A DNA stretch of 64,000 nucleotides from Desulfurobacterium sp. TC5-1. GTDB lineage: Bacteria; Aquificota; Aquificia; Desulfurobacteriales; Desulfurobacteriaceae. The position numbers and the translations under genes were made by a program. Below the pieces are notes generated by a model. The model was given only the letters and a program-made list of their open reading frames with translations. It was not told the DNA's origin and ran no database searches. Below, in pieces: positions 1 through 8,682 of this stretch (position 1 is its first letter; each line of letters opens with the position of its first letter). The stretch covers positions 62,001-126,000 of the forward strand of contig NZ_ATXC01000002.1 in NCBI RefSeq assembly GCF_000421485.1, in the 5' to 3' direction.

Positions 1-65
1 CTGATGAATGGGTGTGCCCAATATGTGGGGCATCAAAAGACAAATTTGAACCGTTAGAGGAATGA
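1..65 (+). CDS. Rubredoxin or rubredoxin-type domain, C-terminal end (partial)
   Basis: The frame is open from the window edge (first full codon at base 3) to TGA at 63-65. It encodes a second rubredoxin knuckle, WVCPxCG, followed by AxKxxFE. In rubredoxins the two CxxC pairs bind one iron for low-potential electron transfer in the cytoplasm. Only the second pair is inside the window, so it could equally be the C-terminal domain of a rubrerythrin or a flavoprotein fusion. The stop overlaps the ATG of the next gene. Confidence 0.75.
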   Translation, partial: DEWVCPICGASKDKFEPLEE

Positions 66-1039
66 TGAAAGTTTTACTCATAAGACTTTCTTCAATAGGG
101 GACGTTATACTTATCTCTTCTGTTTTTAACGCACTCAAAAAAGCCGGAGCGGAAATTGACATACTAACAGATAAATCCATAGCCCCCATATTCGTGCCCG
201 ATACCCGCATCAGAAAGGTCATGGGCGTCAACAAAAACAGACTATCATTTCAGGCTATAAAAGAGTTAGCGGATAACCTTAAAAAGGAAAACTACAACTA
301 TGTTTTTGATTTACATAACATCCTGAAAACGCGGTTACTTTCAAAGTTTTTACCTTTTAAAACCATACGGTACAACAAACAGTCCCTCTGGCGAAGAGAG
401 GTAATATTCTTCAAGTTTTTAAAAAGGAAAAAGCAGCTTTTCATCCCTGAACTTTATGCAAAAGCCGTCAGAAAAGCCGGTATAGAGGTCGAAGAAAATC
501 CCACCCCGGAAATATTCATTCCTGAAGAAACGGAATTACACATATCAAGACTTTTACCCCACAAAAAATTTGTTGTAATCGCACCGGGAGCCAGATGGGA
601 AGGTAAAGCTTACCCAATAAGGAAGTACAAGCGAATTGCACAGATATTGAGAAGGGTTGGTTTTGAGGTCGTTACAGTCGGCGGAAAGGAAGATGTGGAA
701 GCCGGTATGGAAATAACGGGCGCTTACAATTTGAACTTCTGCGGAAGATTAACCCTCCTTGAATCAATGGCGGTAATAAAGCAGGCCGAATTCGTCATAT
801 CCAACGACTCCTCTGCAGTTCACATGGCAAGGGCTGTAAAAACAAAAGTAGCAGTTATTTACGGTGCAACCCATCCATGTTTTGGATTTGCTCCCCTTGA
901 ATCCGAAGGAACCGTAATAAGGAAAGAACTCCCTTGTAACCCGTGCTCTCTCCACGGGAAGGTTAGATGCGAACACCTCAAGTGCCTTGACATACCGCCA
1001 AAAGAGGTAGTTACAAAAGCACTCCAAATGATATCGTAA
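62..1039 (+). CDS. Glycosyltransferase family 9 (heptosyltransferase-like)
   Basis: This 325-residue protein is a GT-B glycosyltransferase of family 9, the group that adds ADP-heptose to the lipid A-core of LPS on the cytoplasmic face of the inner membrane. Visible signs are the N-terminal RLSSIGDVI motif, the mid-protein VVIAPGARWEGK stretch at the start of the nucleotide-sugar domain, and SNDSSAVHMA in the donor site. The C-terminal CNPCS...C...C cluster is common in heptosyltransferases. There are two adjacent ATGs (62 and 65), and the first overlaps the preceding TGA. A paralogue lies at 24741-25760. The family is clear; the exact acceptor sugar is not. Confidence 0.85.
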   Translation: MMKVLLIRLSSIGDVILISSVFNALKKAGAEIDILTDKSIAPIFVPDTRIRKVMGVNKNRLSFQAIKELADNLKKENYNYVFDLHNILKTRLLSKFLPFKTIRYNKQSLWRREVIFFKFLKRKKQLFIPELYAKAVRKAGIEVEENPTPEIFIPEETELHISRLLPHKKFVVIAPGARWEGKAYPIRKYKRIAQILRRVGFEVVTVGGKEDVEAGMEITGAYNLNFCGRLTLLESMAVIKQAEFVISNDSSAVHMARAVKTKVAVIYGATHPCFGFAPLESEGTVIRKELPCNPCSLHGKVRCEHLKCLDIPPKEVVTKALQMIS

Positions 1040-1040
1040 A

Positions 1041-1059
1041 GGGGCGAAAAAGACGCCCC
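1041..1059. terminator. Hairpin terminator between convergent genes
   Basis: GGGGCG and CGCCCC form a six-pair stem around an A-rich loop, directly after the glycosyltransferase stop and before the convergent stop of the transporter at 1067. It can serve both directions, although neither side has a long T run. Confidence 0.6.
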
Positions 1060-1066
1060 GGACTTA

Positions 1067-2413
1067 TTATTTAAAAAAGACAACAGTAAGAATCACAAAA
1101 GTCGTAACAAGAACAGGAATTGAATACTTTATTATATATCCAAAGAAAGAAGGCATCTCAACGCCCTGTTCCCTTGCGATAGAAGCAACCATAAAATTTG
1201 GCGCATTTCCAATATAGGTAATTGCACCAAAGAAAACGGCACCTGCAGAAATAGCCTCAAGATATATAGAATGTGTCGCTATCAATTTATGGACAGCAAC
1301 CTTAACAGGAACACCCGGATAAAACTTCCCAAGAGCTGTCATTAAAAATGTAAGGTATGTTGGTGCATTATCAAGGAAAGAAGAAAGGGAACCTGTAGCC
1401 CAGAAATAGTGGTAAGGTTCGGAAAGCATATGGATCAACCCACCTGCCGGTCCATGTTCACCAGCTTCAAGAATTTTAAGACACGGAATCATCGCAATAA
1501 AGATACCTATAAATAGGATAGCGACCTCTTTTATTGGAAACCAGGTAAACTCGTTCTTTTCTCTTACCATCGGTGGCGTTAAAAGAATTGAAAGAACCGC
1601 AAGAACGACGAGAATCAAGTCCCTCAAAACATCCTGTAGATGAAGATGCACCCCAAAAACACTTATCTGAGGGAGATGTACAATGCCGCTTAAGAGAACA
1701 GCCCCCAAAACGCCTATAAGAAACAGAAAATTAATAGAACCAAGAATTTCAAACTTCTCATCACCTATCGGAATGGTCGTTTTATCTTCTTTTGCATAGT
1801 AATAAGAATCAACTGCAAAAAAGATACCAAGAACAATCAACACAGCTGTTATCCATATCGGAATAAGCCTTAGAGTGAAGAAAAAGGGAACCCCTTTTAG
1901 AAAACCAAGAAAGAGAGGCGGATCACCAAGAGGCGTCAAAGCACCACCAATATTTGCGACTAAGAAAATGAAGAAAACAATAACAAACGTTTTATACTTT
2001 CTCCACCTGTTAGCCCTTATTAAAGGCCTCACAAGCAGCATAGCCGCACCTGTAGTTCCCATAAGAGATGCAAGCATAGCACCTATAAAGAGAAGAGCCG
2101 TATTAAAAATCGGCTTCCCCACAAAGGAACCTTTTATATAGATACCCCCTGCAATCGTATAAAGAGCTCCAAGGAGAACAAGGAACGGAATATATTCAAC
2201 CAGAATCGTGTGCAAAATATCGTGAACTGCAATACCTTTGTACATAGCAATAAAAGGAACTGCACATGCGACTGCCCAAAAGGCTGAAACCTTACCAAAA
2301 TGTTTATGCCAGAAGTGTGAAGCAACAAGAGGCAAAATGGCAATGGAAAGGAGAATTCCAGCAAAAGGTATGGTCAACCATAGGGGCATGTGGGCTCCAA
2401 TCTCTTCAACCAT
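1067..2413 (-). CDS. NhaD/CitMHS-type ion transporter
   Basis: This is a 448-residue, strongly hydrophobic protein with about eleven predicted membrane segments, typical of the ion-transporter superfamily that holds NhaD Na+/H+ antiporters, CitM and ArsB. The stretches GGALTPLGDPPLFLGF and FLDNAPTYLTF match the paired discontinuous-helix motifs (GD-P and SxxLDNAPT) of this group. The likely role is Na+/H+ or organic-anion exchange across the inner membrane; the substrate cannot be read from sequence. The ATG at 2413 follows a good GGGAGG ribosome site. It lies 57 bases downstream of the binding lipoprotein gene on the same strand and may share its transcript. Confidence 0.75.
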   Translation of the reverse strand: MVEEIGAHMPLWLTIPFAGILLSIAILPLVASHFWHKHFGKVSAFWAVACAVPFIAMYKGIAVHDILHTILVEYIPFLVLLGALYTIAGGIYIKGSFVGKPIFNTALLFIGAMLASLMGTTGAAMLLVRPLIRANRWRKYKTFVIVFFIFLVANIGGALTPLGDPPLFLGFLKGVPFFFTLRLIPIWITAVLIVLGIFFAVDSYYYAKEDKTTIPIGDEKFEILGSINFLFLIGVLGAVLLSGIVHLPQISVFGVHLHLQDVLRDLILVVLAVLSILLTPPMVREKNEFTWFPIKEVAILFIGIFIAMIPCLKILEAGEHGPAGGLIHMLSEPYHYFWATGSLSSFLDNAPTYLTFLMTALGKFYPGVPVKVAVHKLIATHSIYLEAISAGAVFFGAITYIGNAPNFMVASIAREQGVEMPSFFGYIIKYSIPVLVTTFVILTVVFFK

Positions 2414-2470
2414 AGGTTCCTCCCTCAGATTTGCTCATTCTTTTTTTAGATTTCAACAGGAAAGATTATA

Positions 2471-4213
2471 TCACTCTTTTATGAAAATACGTTCCGGCTT
2501 ATAGGCACCCCATATAGTAGGAAAATAGTTTCTAACTCTATTCCTCGCTGCCTCAAGAACAACAGGAGCCGCTATGTAAATGAGAGGTTGTTGTTCACAG
2601 ATTATTCTGTACGCCTTTCTATAAATCTTCACCCTCTTTTTAAAATCAAGCTCTTTCACCCCTTCGTCAAAAAGTCTATCAACCTCGGCTTCCCATTTGG
2701 TCACCGGCTTTTTCTGCCCCGGATTCCACAGGTGAAGCTGTCCAGAACTTTTCCAGACATTCCTTCCGCCGTTTGGATCCATAGAACCTGTAAGCCCTAT
2801 AATCACAGCATCAAAGTCGTGAGTGTTGAGAAGCTTATCAACAAGATTGTTAAAATCAAGAGGTTGAAAGTGAACATCTATACCAAGTCTTTTAAAATCA
2901 AACTTCAAAATCGTGCCTATCTGAACTCTTGCAGGATTGTTGGAATTCGTAAGGAGGTTAAACTCCACTTTATGGCCATCCGGCGTTTCAAGCCACCCGT
3001 CTCCGTTTCTATCTTTTAATCCAATACTTTCAAGCAACGCCTTTGCCTTTTTAAGATCATAAGGAAACTTAGGTGCATTCTCATCGTAATAGAGTTTATT
3101 GGCAGACGTAACAGGCGTATAAACGGGAAAACCAAGCCCATTATAAACCGTCAGAACAATACCCTTTCTATCTACGGCGTGAGAAATGGCTCTCCTGAAA
3201 GTCGCATTTGAAAAGAGTCTCCACTTCCAGTCAGGAACAGCACCTTTTCGCTCGTTAAAACACAAAAAATCAGCGGTAAGAGAAGGACCTAAGTTATATA
3301 TGGTAAAGTTGCCGTTTTTCTCTTCTTGTTTTAAGGCTGGAAAATCGTCACCGGAAAGTCCATAAAAATCCAGCTCACCATTCTTAAACTTAAGAAGTTC
3401 TGTGTCTTTCTGCGGGAGAATGTATGTAACCTTTTTTTCTACAAAGGGTAATTTATCGCCGTAATCATCTCTCATATAGTAGTAAGGATTCCTCTCATAA
3501 ATCAGATACTGACCGGGAACATATTTCACAAGTTTATAGGGTCCCGTCCCTACAATTTCTTCTGGCGGCGTTGAGACAGTCCATACGTTATCAAAACTTC
3601 CATCATTTACAGATTTTTCAAGAACATGTTTGGGGAAAATAGCTGCTGAAAGTGAATAGAGAAGTGGAGCAAAAGGCTCAGGCAGAACAAACTCAACTGT
3701 GTAATTATCTATCTTCCTGATTTCCGGTAACTTACCGTCAATCTCAAACATATCTTTAACAGAATTGGGATAGCGGGGATTGAAGTAGATATCTCTGTAA
3801 GTAAAAACAACATCGTCAGCTGTAAAAGGTTTACCGTCAAACCACCTGACATTTTTCCTTAAATGAAATATCCACCTCCTGCCGTTGTCCTTAAATTCCC
3901 ACGAAACTGCAAGCCTGCCTGTAGGTTTCAGTGTTTTAATGTCAACATCGGTAAGACCTTCAAAAAGTCCACCAACAGCACCTGTAGAAGACGTCTCATG
4001 GGCAAAAACAAGGTTAAAAGTTTTTGGATCAGAGGAGGAAGAGTCGTAAAGCGTTCCCCCGTAAGCACCTTTCTGAAAATGGACTTTTGACGGATCCACC
4101 CTTTCACCAAGAACAGCATCACCTGCAGGTTTGCCGGAAGGCTCAGAACAGGAAAAAAAGAAAAAGGGCAGAAGCGCCAAAAGCACCCTGCCCCTGAGTT
4201 TTATCAGTTTCAA
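2471..4213 (-). CDS. Peptide/oligosaccharide-type ABC substrate-binding lipoprotein (SBP family 5)
   Basis: This resembles OppA/DppA binding proteins: about 580 residues with the family signatures TFNLVFAHETSS near the mature N terminus, WEFKDNGRRWIFHLRKNVRW, DGKPFTADDVVFTYRD and GTGPYKLVKY. I place the start at the TTG at 4213, because AGGAGA sits seven bases upstream and this gives a short positive leader (KLIKLRGR), a hydrophobic core and the lipobox FFSC, hence a lipoprotein. An in-frame GTG at 4246 would give a longer, less likely leader. No permease or ATPase gene is adjacent. It starts only 19 bases after the small membrane protein gene that closes the cytochrome block, so it is probably cotranscribed with it. 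Peptide binding is inferred from family only. Confidence 0.85.
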   Translation of the reverse strand: MKLIKLRGRVLLALLPFFFFSCSEPSGKPAGDAVLGERVDPSKVHFQKGAYGGTLYDSSSSDPKTFNLVFAHETSSTGAVGGLFEGLTDVDIKTLKPTGRLAVSWEFKDNGRRWIFHLRKNVRWFDGKPFTADDVVFTYRDIYFNPRYPNSVKDMFEIDGKLPEIRKIDNYTVEFVLPEPFAPLLYSLSAAIFPKHVLEKSVNDGSFDNVWTVSTPPEEIVGTGPYKLVKYVPGQYLIYERNPYYYMRDDYGDKLPFVEKKVTYILPQKDTELLKFKNGELDFYGLSGDDFPALKQEEKNGNFTIYNLGPSLTADFLCFNERKGAVPDWKWRLFSNATFRRAISHAVDRKGIVLTVYNGLGFPVYTPVTSANKLYYDENAPKFPYDLKKAKALLESIGLKDRNGDGWLETPDGHKVEFNLLTNSNNPARVQIGTILKFDFKRLGIDVHFQPLDFNNLVDKLLNTHDFDAVIIGLTGSMDPNGGRNVWKSSGQLHLWNPGQKKPVTKWEAEVDRLFDEGVKELDFKKRVKIYRKAYRIICEQQPLIYIAAPVVLEAARNRVRNYFPTIWGAYKPERIFIKE

Positions 4214-4232
4214 AAATGTCTCTCCTATAAAT

Positions 4233-4403
4233 TTAGTGCCCACCACCGAAGAAAAGATGGAAGAGGTGAAGCCCCTGCTTCATACAATTTATAGACACCA
4301 TACCTACCGTAAGTATAGCAACTATGAGTTCAAACGCAGATATCCAGCTTTTAAAGAAGTTTATTTTTCCCATCTTACTATGAAACTCTCCGCTATGAGC
4401 CAT
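4233..4403 (-). CDS. Small membrane protein (56 aa), unknown
   Basis: This 56-codon frame opens with ATG at 4403 behind a near-perfect ribosome site (GGGAGGTGAGGA) and ends at TAA 4233-4235. The protein begins MAHSGEFHSKMGK, has one hydrophobic helix (about residues 18-40, ending in INC), and finishes with a His/Phe/Gly-rich tail HLFHLFFGGGH. The tail and the N terminus hold several His that could bind haem or metal, but there is no CxxCH. It is the eighth gene of the cytochrome operon, so an accessory subunit or assembly role for the cytochrome complex is plausible. I do not recognise the family. Confidence 0.7.
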   Translation of the reverse strand: MAHSGEFHSKMGKINFFKSWISAFELIVAILTVGMVSINCMKQGLHLFHLFFGGGH

Positions 4404-4417
4404 TCCTCACCTCCCAA

Positions 4418-4579
4418 TTATAACCACATAAAGAATGATTGAGCGTACCAGTGAACAAACTTAACAAACCAGACAAGTATCCATGGAAGGAAAAGGATGA
4501 TAAATACAGCCGCAAGCACTATCCAGGCCTTCTTCCATGAATATCTTTCAAACTCCTTTGCAGTCATCTCTTTAGCCAT
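4418..4579 (-). CDS. Small membrane protein (53 aa), unknown
   Basis: This 53-residue frame starts at ATG 4579, eight bases after AGGAGG, and stops at TAA 4418-4420. The N-terminal third is charged (MAKEMTAKEFERYSWKK), followed by a Trp-rich hydrophobic span of roughly 30 residues (about 18-50) that would cross the membrane once. It sits between the 24-haem cytochrome (24 bases upstream) and the 56-residue membrane protein (14 bases downstream). The size and layout recall small single-helix subunits of respiratory complexes; this is inference and no family was recognised. Confidence 0.7.
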   Translation of the reverse strand: MAKEMTAKEFERYSWKKAWIVLAAVFIILFLPWILVWFVKFVHWYAQSFFMWL

Positions 4580-4602
4580 CTGCAGCTTCCTCCTGCTTTA
4601 GT

Positions 4603-7131
4603 TTACTTATAGCTTGATGTGGACTGCCTAACCTCCTTTTTATGGTACCACATGTACCTAATAAGAGCCTCGTCGCCGTGGCAGTCAACACAGGTGCTTC
4701 CAGCAATCGTCCTATTTCTTAAGAAGTAAGTTTTTCCATGTATGTGTGCATCGTGACATGTCTCACACGCAATTGCCCCAGCCCTCTTCACTTCTGTGCC
4801 ATTCTCCGCAAATATAGGCCATTTACCTTTCCTGCCGGGTCTATCCTGGGCAACAATATCAAAGTCAGCCCTTGGATGGAAGAAGTATTCAACTGTAGCA
4901 TTTTCTGCTACGCCACCTTTGCTGTGACAGGTGAGACAGTAGGATGATGCTCTATCAACGGTTTCGCCGTTAGGATATGTAAAGTTCTTAAGTTCAATCT
5001 TCCACAGGAAAGCACCTTTAGCCTGGTGAGGTACGTGACATGCAGAACACATCTGCCCATTAACATCATGACCTGTCCCTTTAATTGCCGCTTCTGTCTT
5101 GTGACATGAGATACAGAGCTTGCTTCCCCTGTTTGTAACCCTGAGGAATGGTTTACCGGCAGCGCTACCGTGCGGATCGTGACAGCTTGCACAGTCAACA
5201 ACACCTTCACCGGGAACGCCTGTCTTCTGATTAATAGCAGGAACAGCGTCCGTTTCAACTTTCCCACCAAGCGGATGCGAAATTTTACCGGTCGTGAGGC
5301 TTGCAGCCATTTTACCGGGAGCGTGACAGGAAGTACACTGTCTCTCGTTAATCGTCTTGCCTTCACCAAGCTCTCTATTCCAGAGAGTCGGACCTTTAGG
5401 ATTGTGGGGTGTATGGCAAGCAGAGCACTGCCCGTTTTTCTCAATACTTTCACTTTTAGCCACAAGATAGTGTGCTGTTCCTTTAAGATTTTTATCTTTA
5501 TGACACTTAAGACAGAGGGCTGAATCACCCTCGACCGGCACAATGAGAGCATATGGATTACCGCTGTGCGGATTATGACAGCTTGCACATGTAACAACTT
5601 TGCCGTCTTTTGTTCTGACATCAATTGGGTGATCTTTAAACTTGCCCGCCATAACTTTCGCTCTGGCTACGCCGCCTTCACCGTGGCACGCCATACAGAA
5701 AGCTGAAACGTTATCAAGGCCTTCTCCTCCTCTGATACCTTTAAGGTATGCACCGACTGCCTTGTGTGGAACGTGGCAAGCGGCACACCTTCCAGCATTC
5801 CTTGGCGTTTCTCCGAGAACATTTCTATTGTCAATGGCACCGTGAACACCCTTTTTACATGCACAGTTGCCTGGATGACATCTACTACACAGGTCTTTTT
5901 CTGGCACCCTGAGGAAACTGCCGTTTGCCCTGTCACTCTTTGGAGCACCAACGGCACTCCACTTGTGGGGATTGTGGCAGGTAACACAGGCAACCCTGCC
6001 CTTTTTGAGCGGCAGAGACCTAAACTTCGTTTCAACATTTGTTGGGTGGGAAATAGTACCCATGTCAGGTGCTTCACCGCCAGGATAGTGACATGAAATA
6101 CACATTCTATCTGCGTCAGACGCCTCAAGATAAACAGCATAAGCTGTGGCTTTATCATTAAGCTTTCTACCCCAGAGGTTTGCACCGACTGCCTTGTGCG
6201 CTGTATGACACTCAAGACAGGCGTCTTTGTCTGCGAATCCATGTTTTGAATGGAGAATGGTCTTCTCTGAAACGTGACAGGCAACACAGAGAGACTTGGG
6301 TGATTCTGCAAGGAGCCTCTTTTCATCTGAATGGTGAACCTTGTGACATGTGTAACACTCAACCTTACCACTATCACCAAACTTTAAGCCTGTGTCAGAA
6401 GGCTTAACACCAAGAGAATCTACAGCAACAAGAACCGGGTGAGACATTTTATTCCTGTGCTCAGGTGAATTGAGCTCCTCTGTGTGGCACACTGAACAGA
6501 GCTGAGAATCTTTATTTGATGTAATAAGCGCATGTTCACCCTGACCTTTGTGGGCAGCGTGACATGACTGACAGGTAACTTCTCCATCCTTACCGACCCT
6601 GCCGTGTAGAGACTCTATCTTGGCTATAACGGATGAAGACATCTTTCCTGCAGTATCGGCAAGGATAGGATGGTTACCGTGACCTGTATTGTTCTTGTGA
6701 CAATCTATACACATGCTTGAATCTGTATTTTTAAACCGCATGAAGGTGTAGTCCAATTTGTCCTGGCTGCCGACCTCTGAGTGAGGCGTATGACAGGTAC
6801 CGCAGAAAAGCCTCCCATTATGGAGAGGGAACTTCTTGGGAATCTTCATATCTTCAGGAACTTTAACATCAACAGGGTGGGAATGCTTACCAAAGTTAAG
6901 GAAAGTTAACCTGTCATCGGCCATAGAGCCGTCATGACAGGTTAAACACATTATCGTATCCCCTGCCATTAAAGTCCTATCGGTAAGAAGCCTGGGAGAA
7001 CTCACCTTAGCTTCCAGCAGCCAGTTCTGGTGACAAACCAGACAGTCCTTCTTCATGCTCTTCTCAAGCTTCGCATGAGAAACTGTTGGTATCGCAACCA
7101 CTGATAGGAGAATAGCTAAGGTCTTCCTCAT
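4603..7131 (-). CDS. 24-haem c-type cytochrome built from six tetrahaem modules
   Basis: An 842-residue exported protein with a Sec signal (MRKTLAILLSVVAIPTVSHA) and 24 CxxCH haem-binding motifs. From the third motif onward, every odd-numbered motif carries a further His three residues later (CxxCHxPH or CxxCHxxH) and every even-numbered one does not. Comparing the spacers gives a four-motif period: in each module the second haem is followed by a HP(V/T/I/L) segment and the third by (G)xVxCxxCHxxH, and the last four modules open with CxxCHxxHxxxGxxL. Six modules of about 140 residues account for the whole chain. It belongs with doubled-CxxCH multihaem cytochromes that pass electrons through the periplasm or outside the cell. 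No lipobox or membrane anchor is seen. The ATG overlaps the NHL gene stop (TAATG). Function as an electron wire is inference. Confidence 0.9.
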   Translation of the reverse strand: MRKTLAILLSVVAIPTVSHAKLEKSMKKDCLVCHQNWLLEAKVSSPRLLTDRTLMAGDTIMCLTCHDGSMADDRLTFLNFGKHSHPVDVKVPEDMKIPKKFPLHNGRLFCGTCHTPHSEVGSQDKLDYTFMRFKNTDSSMCIDCHKNNTGHGNHPILADTAGKMSSSVIAKIESLHGRVGKDGEVTCQSCHAAHKGQGEHALITSNKDSQLCSVCHTEELNSPEHRNKMSHPVLVAVDSLGVKPSDTGLKFGDSGKVECYTCHKVHHSDEKRLLAESPKSLCVACHVSEKTILHSKHGFADKDACLECHTAHKAVGANLWGRKLNDKATAYAVYLEASDADRMCISCHYPGGEAPDMGTISHPTNVETKFRSLPLKKGRVACVTCHNPHKWSAVGAPKSDRANGSFLRVPEKDLCSRCHPGNCACKKGVHGAIDNRNVLGETPRNAGRCAACHVPHKAVGAYLKGIRGGEGLDNVSAFCMACHGEGGVARAKVMAGKFKDHPIDVRTKDGKVVTCASCHNPHSGNPYALIVPVEGDSALCLKCHKDKNLKGTAHYLVAKSESIEKNGQCSACHTPHNPKGPTLWNRELGEGKTINERQCTSCHAPGKMAASLTTGKISHPLGGKVETDAVPAINQKTGVPGEGVVDCASCHDPHGSAAGKPFLRVTNRGSKLCISCHKTEAAIKGTGHDVNGQMCSACHVPHQAKGAFLWKIELKNFTYPNGETVDRASSYCLTCHSKGGVAENATVEYFFHPRADFDIVAQDRPGRKGKWPIFAENGTEVKRAGAIACETCHDAHIHGKTYFLRNRTIAGSTCVDCHGDEALIRYMWYHKKEVRQSTSSYK

Positions 7132-7937
7132 TATTTAACCCCTTGTACATTAAATGTAAGTATCTTGTTTTTCAGAGGCTCAAGAACGTAAAGAACACCT
7201 GCATCGTAAGCGATGGATATTGGATATTGAAGTCCTTTAGCAACAACACCGTCAAAAGCACCGTATGGATTGAAGAGCTGAACAGCACCGTTAACAACAT
7301 CGGAAACGGCAACTTCACCGTTGAAAACGGCAATGCCTTTAGGCCTGTAAAAATCACCCTCTTCTACGCCAAAATCACCAAATACTCTCAAGAAGTTGCC
7401 ATCCTTATCAAAAACCTCAACCCTGGCATTAATAGAATCTACCACGTAAACATTCTTTCCATCGGTAGCAATCATGAAAGGCGAAACAAAGTCTCCAGGA
7501 ACAGAGCCTTTCTCACCGATCTGCTTAACCACTTTACCACTTTCAATAGAAACAACTTTCACACAATCATTCCTGGCATCCGTGACCCAGAGGTTGTTTC
7601 CGAGTCTAACAACATCTATAGGCCTGCCGGAAACATCAATGCTCTTTTTTAGCTTTCCGTCCTTTGAAAAAATCAAAACCTTACCGGATTGAGAAGCAAC
7701 ATAGATGCCATTGCTGTCAACAGAAATACCATAAGGATTGTTAGCCTTTATAGTCCCGACTTCGTCACCATCCTTATTTAAAACAACAATCCTCCCATTA
7801 AGACCGTCAACCACATAAACCTTTCCCGCTGAAACAGCTATATCGGACGGGAACTTAAAGTTCCCGCTTATTTCTCCGGCAAAAGACGGAACAGCGAAAG
7901 AAAAAATTGCAAACAACACCGCTATTAAAAATCTCAT
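7131..7937 (-). CDS. Exported NHL-repeat beta-propeller protein
   Basis: I set the start at ATG 7937, because it follows AGAGGTAAGG by a few bases and gives a clean signal peptide (MRFLIAVLFAIFSFAVPSFA); an upstream in-frame ATG at 8018 lies deep in the preceding gene. The mature protein of about 250 residues is a run of NHL/YncE-like blades, recognisable from repeats such as FKFPSDIAV, NPYGISVDSNG, SPFMIATDGKNVYVVDS, YRPKGIAVFNGEVAVSD and QYPISIAYDAGVLYVLE. Such propellers are protein-docking scaffolds. Here it is wedged between two multihaem cytochromes, so a role in assembling them is a fair inference. No CxxCH is present. Confidence 0.85.
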   Translation of the reverse strand: MRFLIAVLFAIFSFAVPSFAGEISGNFKFPSDIAVSAGKVYVVDGLNGRIVVLNKDGDEVGTIKANNPYGISVDSNGIYVASQSGKVLIFSKDGKLKKSIDVSGRPIDVVRLGNNLWVTDARNDCVKVVSIESGKVVKQIGEKGSVPGDFVSPFMIATDGKNVYVVDSINARVEVFDKDGNFLRVFGDFGVEEGDFYRPKGIAVFNGEVAVSDVVNGAVQLFNPYGAFDGVVAKGLQYPISIAYDAGVLYVLEPLKNKILTFNVQGVK

Positions 7938-7941
7938 CGCC

Positions 7942-8682
7942 TTACCTCTTCCAGATGAAGTTTGGGAAGTAGATCTTTCCTTCCTCAAGTAATCCCTTAA
8001 CGACTTCGTTGTTCTCAATCTCGTTTATCCTCTCCTGAGAAAATCCGAGTCCAACAAGGTTAAGAGGATTCCTTCCTCTATGACAGTCTGCACACTTGTA
8101 AGGATCCTTTGCAAGATTGTTGTAAATCTTCGAAACAGCTGCTGCATCGTGGAGCAATCCTTCGTTACCCTTTAACGGAATATCAACCGGTTTTCCGTTA
8201 ATAAGTGGCGTTATTCTTGCATCACTGTCAAGGCCTGAAAGCGCAACCCTATCACCGACCTTAACGTATCTAACGCCGTACATATCTTCCGTATTTTTTA
8301 CTACTTTCATCTTTCCATCTTTTGTTATCTCAACCCACGCATATGTGAGCCCCGCCTCCTTATAGTGGCATACTGTACAGCTCATAAACGTTGAGTGAGC
8401 ATTGTAAAAAGGCGCAAGTGTTTCATCTTTCGTGTGCGCTGCGTACGAGTGACATGCAACACAAACATCCCTTACAGGATACTCATAACCGTTCGGCGCA
8501 TGGAACGGCTGAGGATACTCAGATTTCTTTGGAAACTGAGGCTTTTCTTTTAACTGTTCCTCTATTTTCTTTTCCCATCCTGAAATGTTTGAAGGTGAAC
8601 CCTTCAAGAGAGGGCTTATTACACCTTCAGCAAAAGCCGCAACAGGAAAAATAGCTGCTATGACAAAAACAAGTTTTCTCAT
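7942..8682 (-). CDS. Triheme c-type cytochrome, periplasmic
   Basis: A 246-residue exported protein with a signal peptide (MRKLVFVIAAIFPVAAFAEG) and three CxxCH sites: CVACH, CTVCH and CADCH. The segment VCVACHSYAAHTKDE and later GLLHDAAAV add His that could be distal ligands. The C terminus is unpaired with any membrane anchor. Its ATG shares the last base of the cytochrome b stop (TAATG), indicating translational coupling. It probably takes electrons from the membrane cytochrome bc pair encoded just upstream; this is inferred from gene order. Exact family not recognised. Confidence 0.85.
   Translation of the reverse strand: MRKLVFVIAAIFPVAAFAEGVISPLLKGSPSNISGWEKKIEEQLKEKPQFPKKSEYPQPFHAPNGYEYPVRDVCVACHSYAAHTKDETLAPFYNAHSTFMSCTVCHYKEAGLTYAWVEITKDGKMKVVKNTEDMYGVRYVKVGDRVALSGLDSDARITPLINGKPVDIPLKGNEGLLHDAAAVSKIYNNLAKDPYKCADCHRGRNPLNLVGLGFSQERINEIENNEVVKGLLEEGKIYFPNFIWKR

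Noticed and set aside
4908-6380. Long minus-strand frames of more than 230 codons inside the 24-haem gene
   Set aside because: They are out-of-frame shadows kept open by the repetitive Cys/His codon pattern; they have no start signals and lack any family motif.
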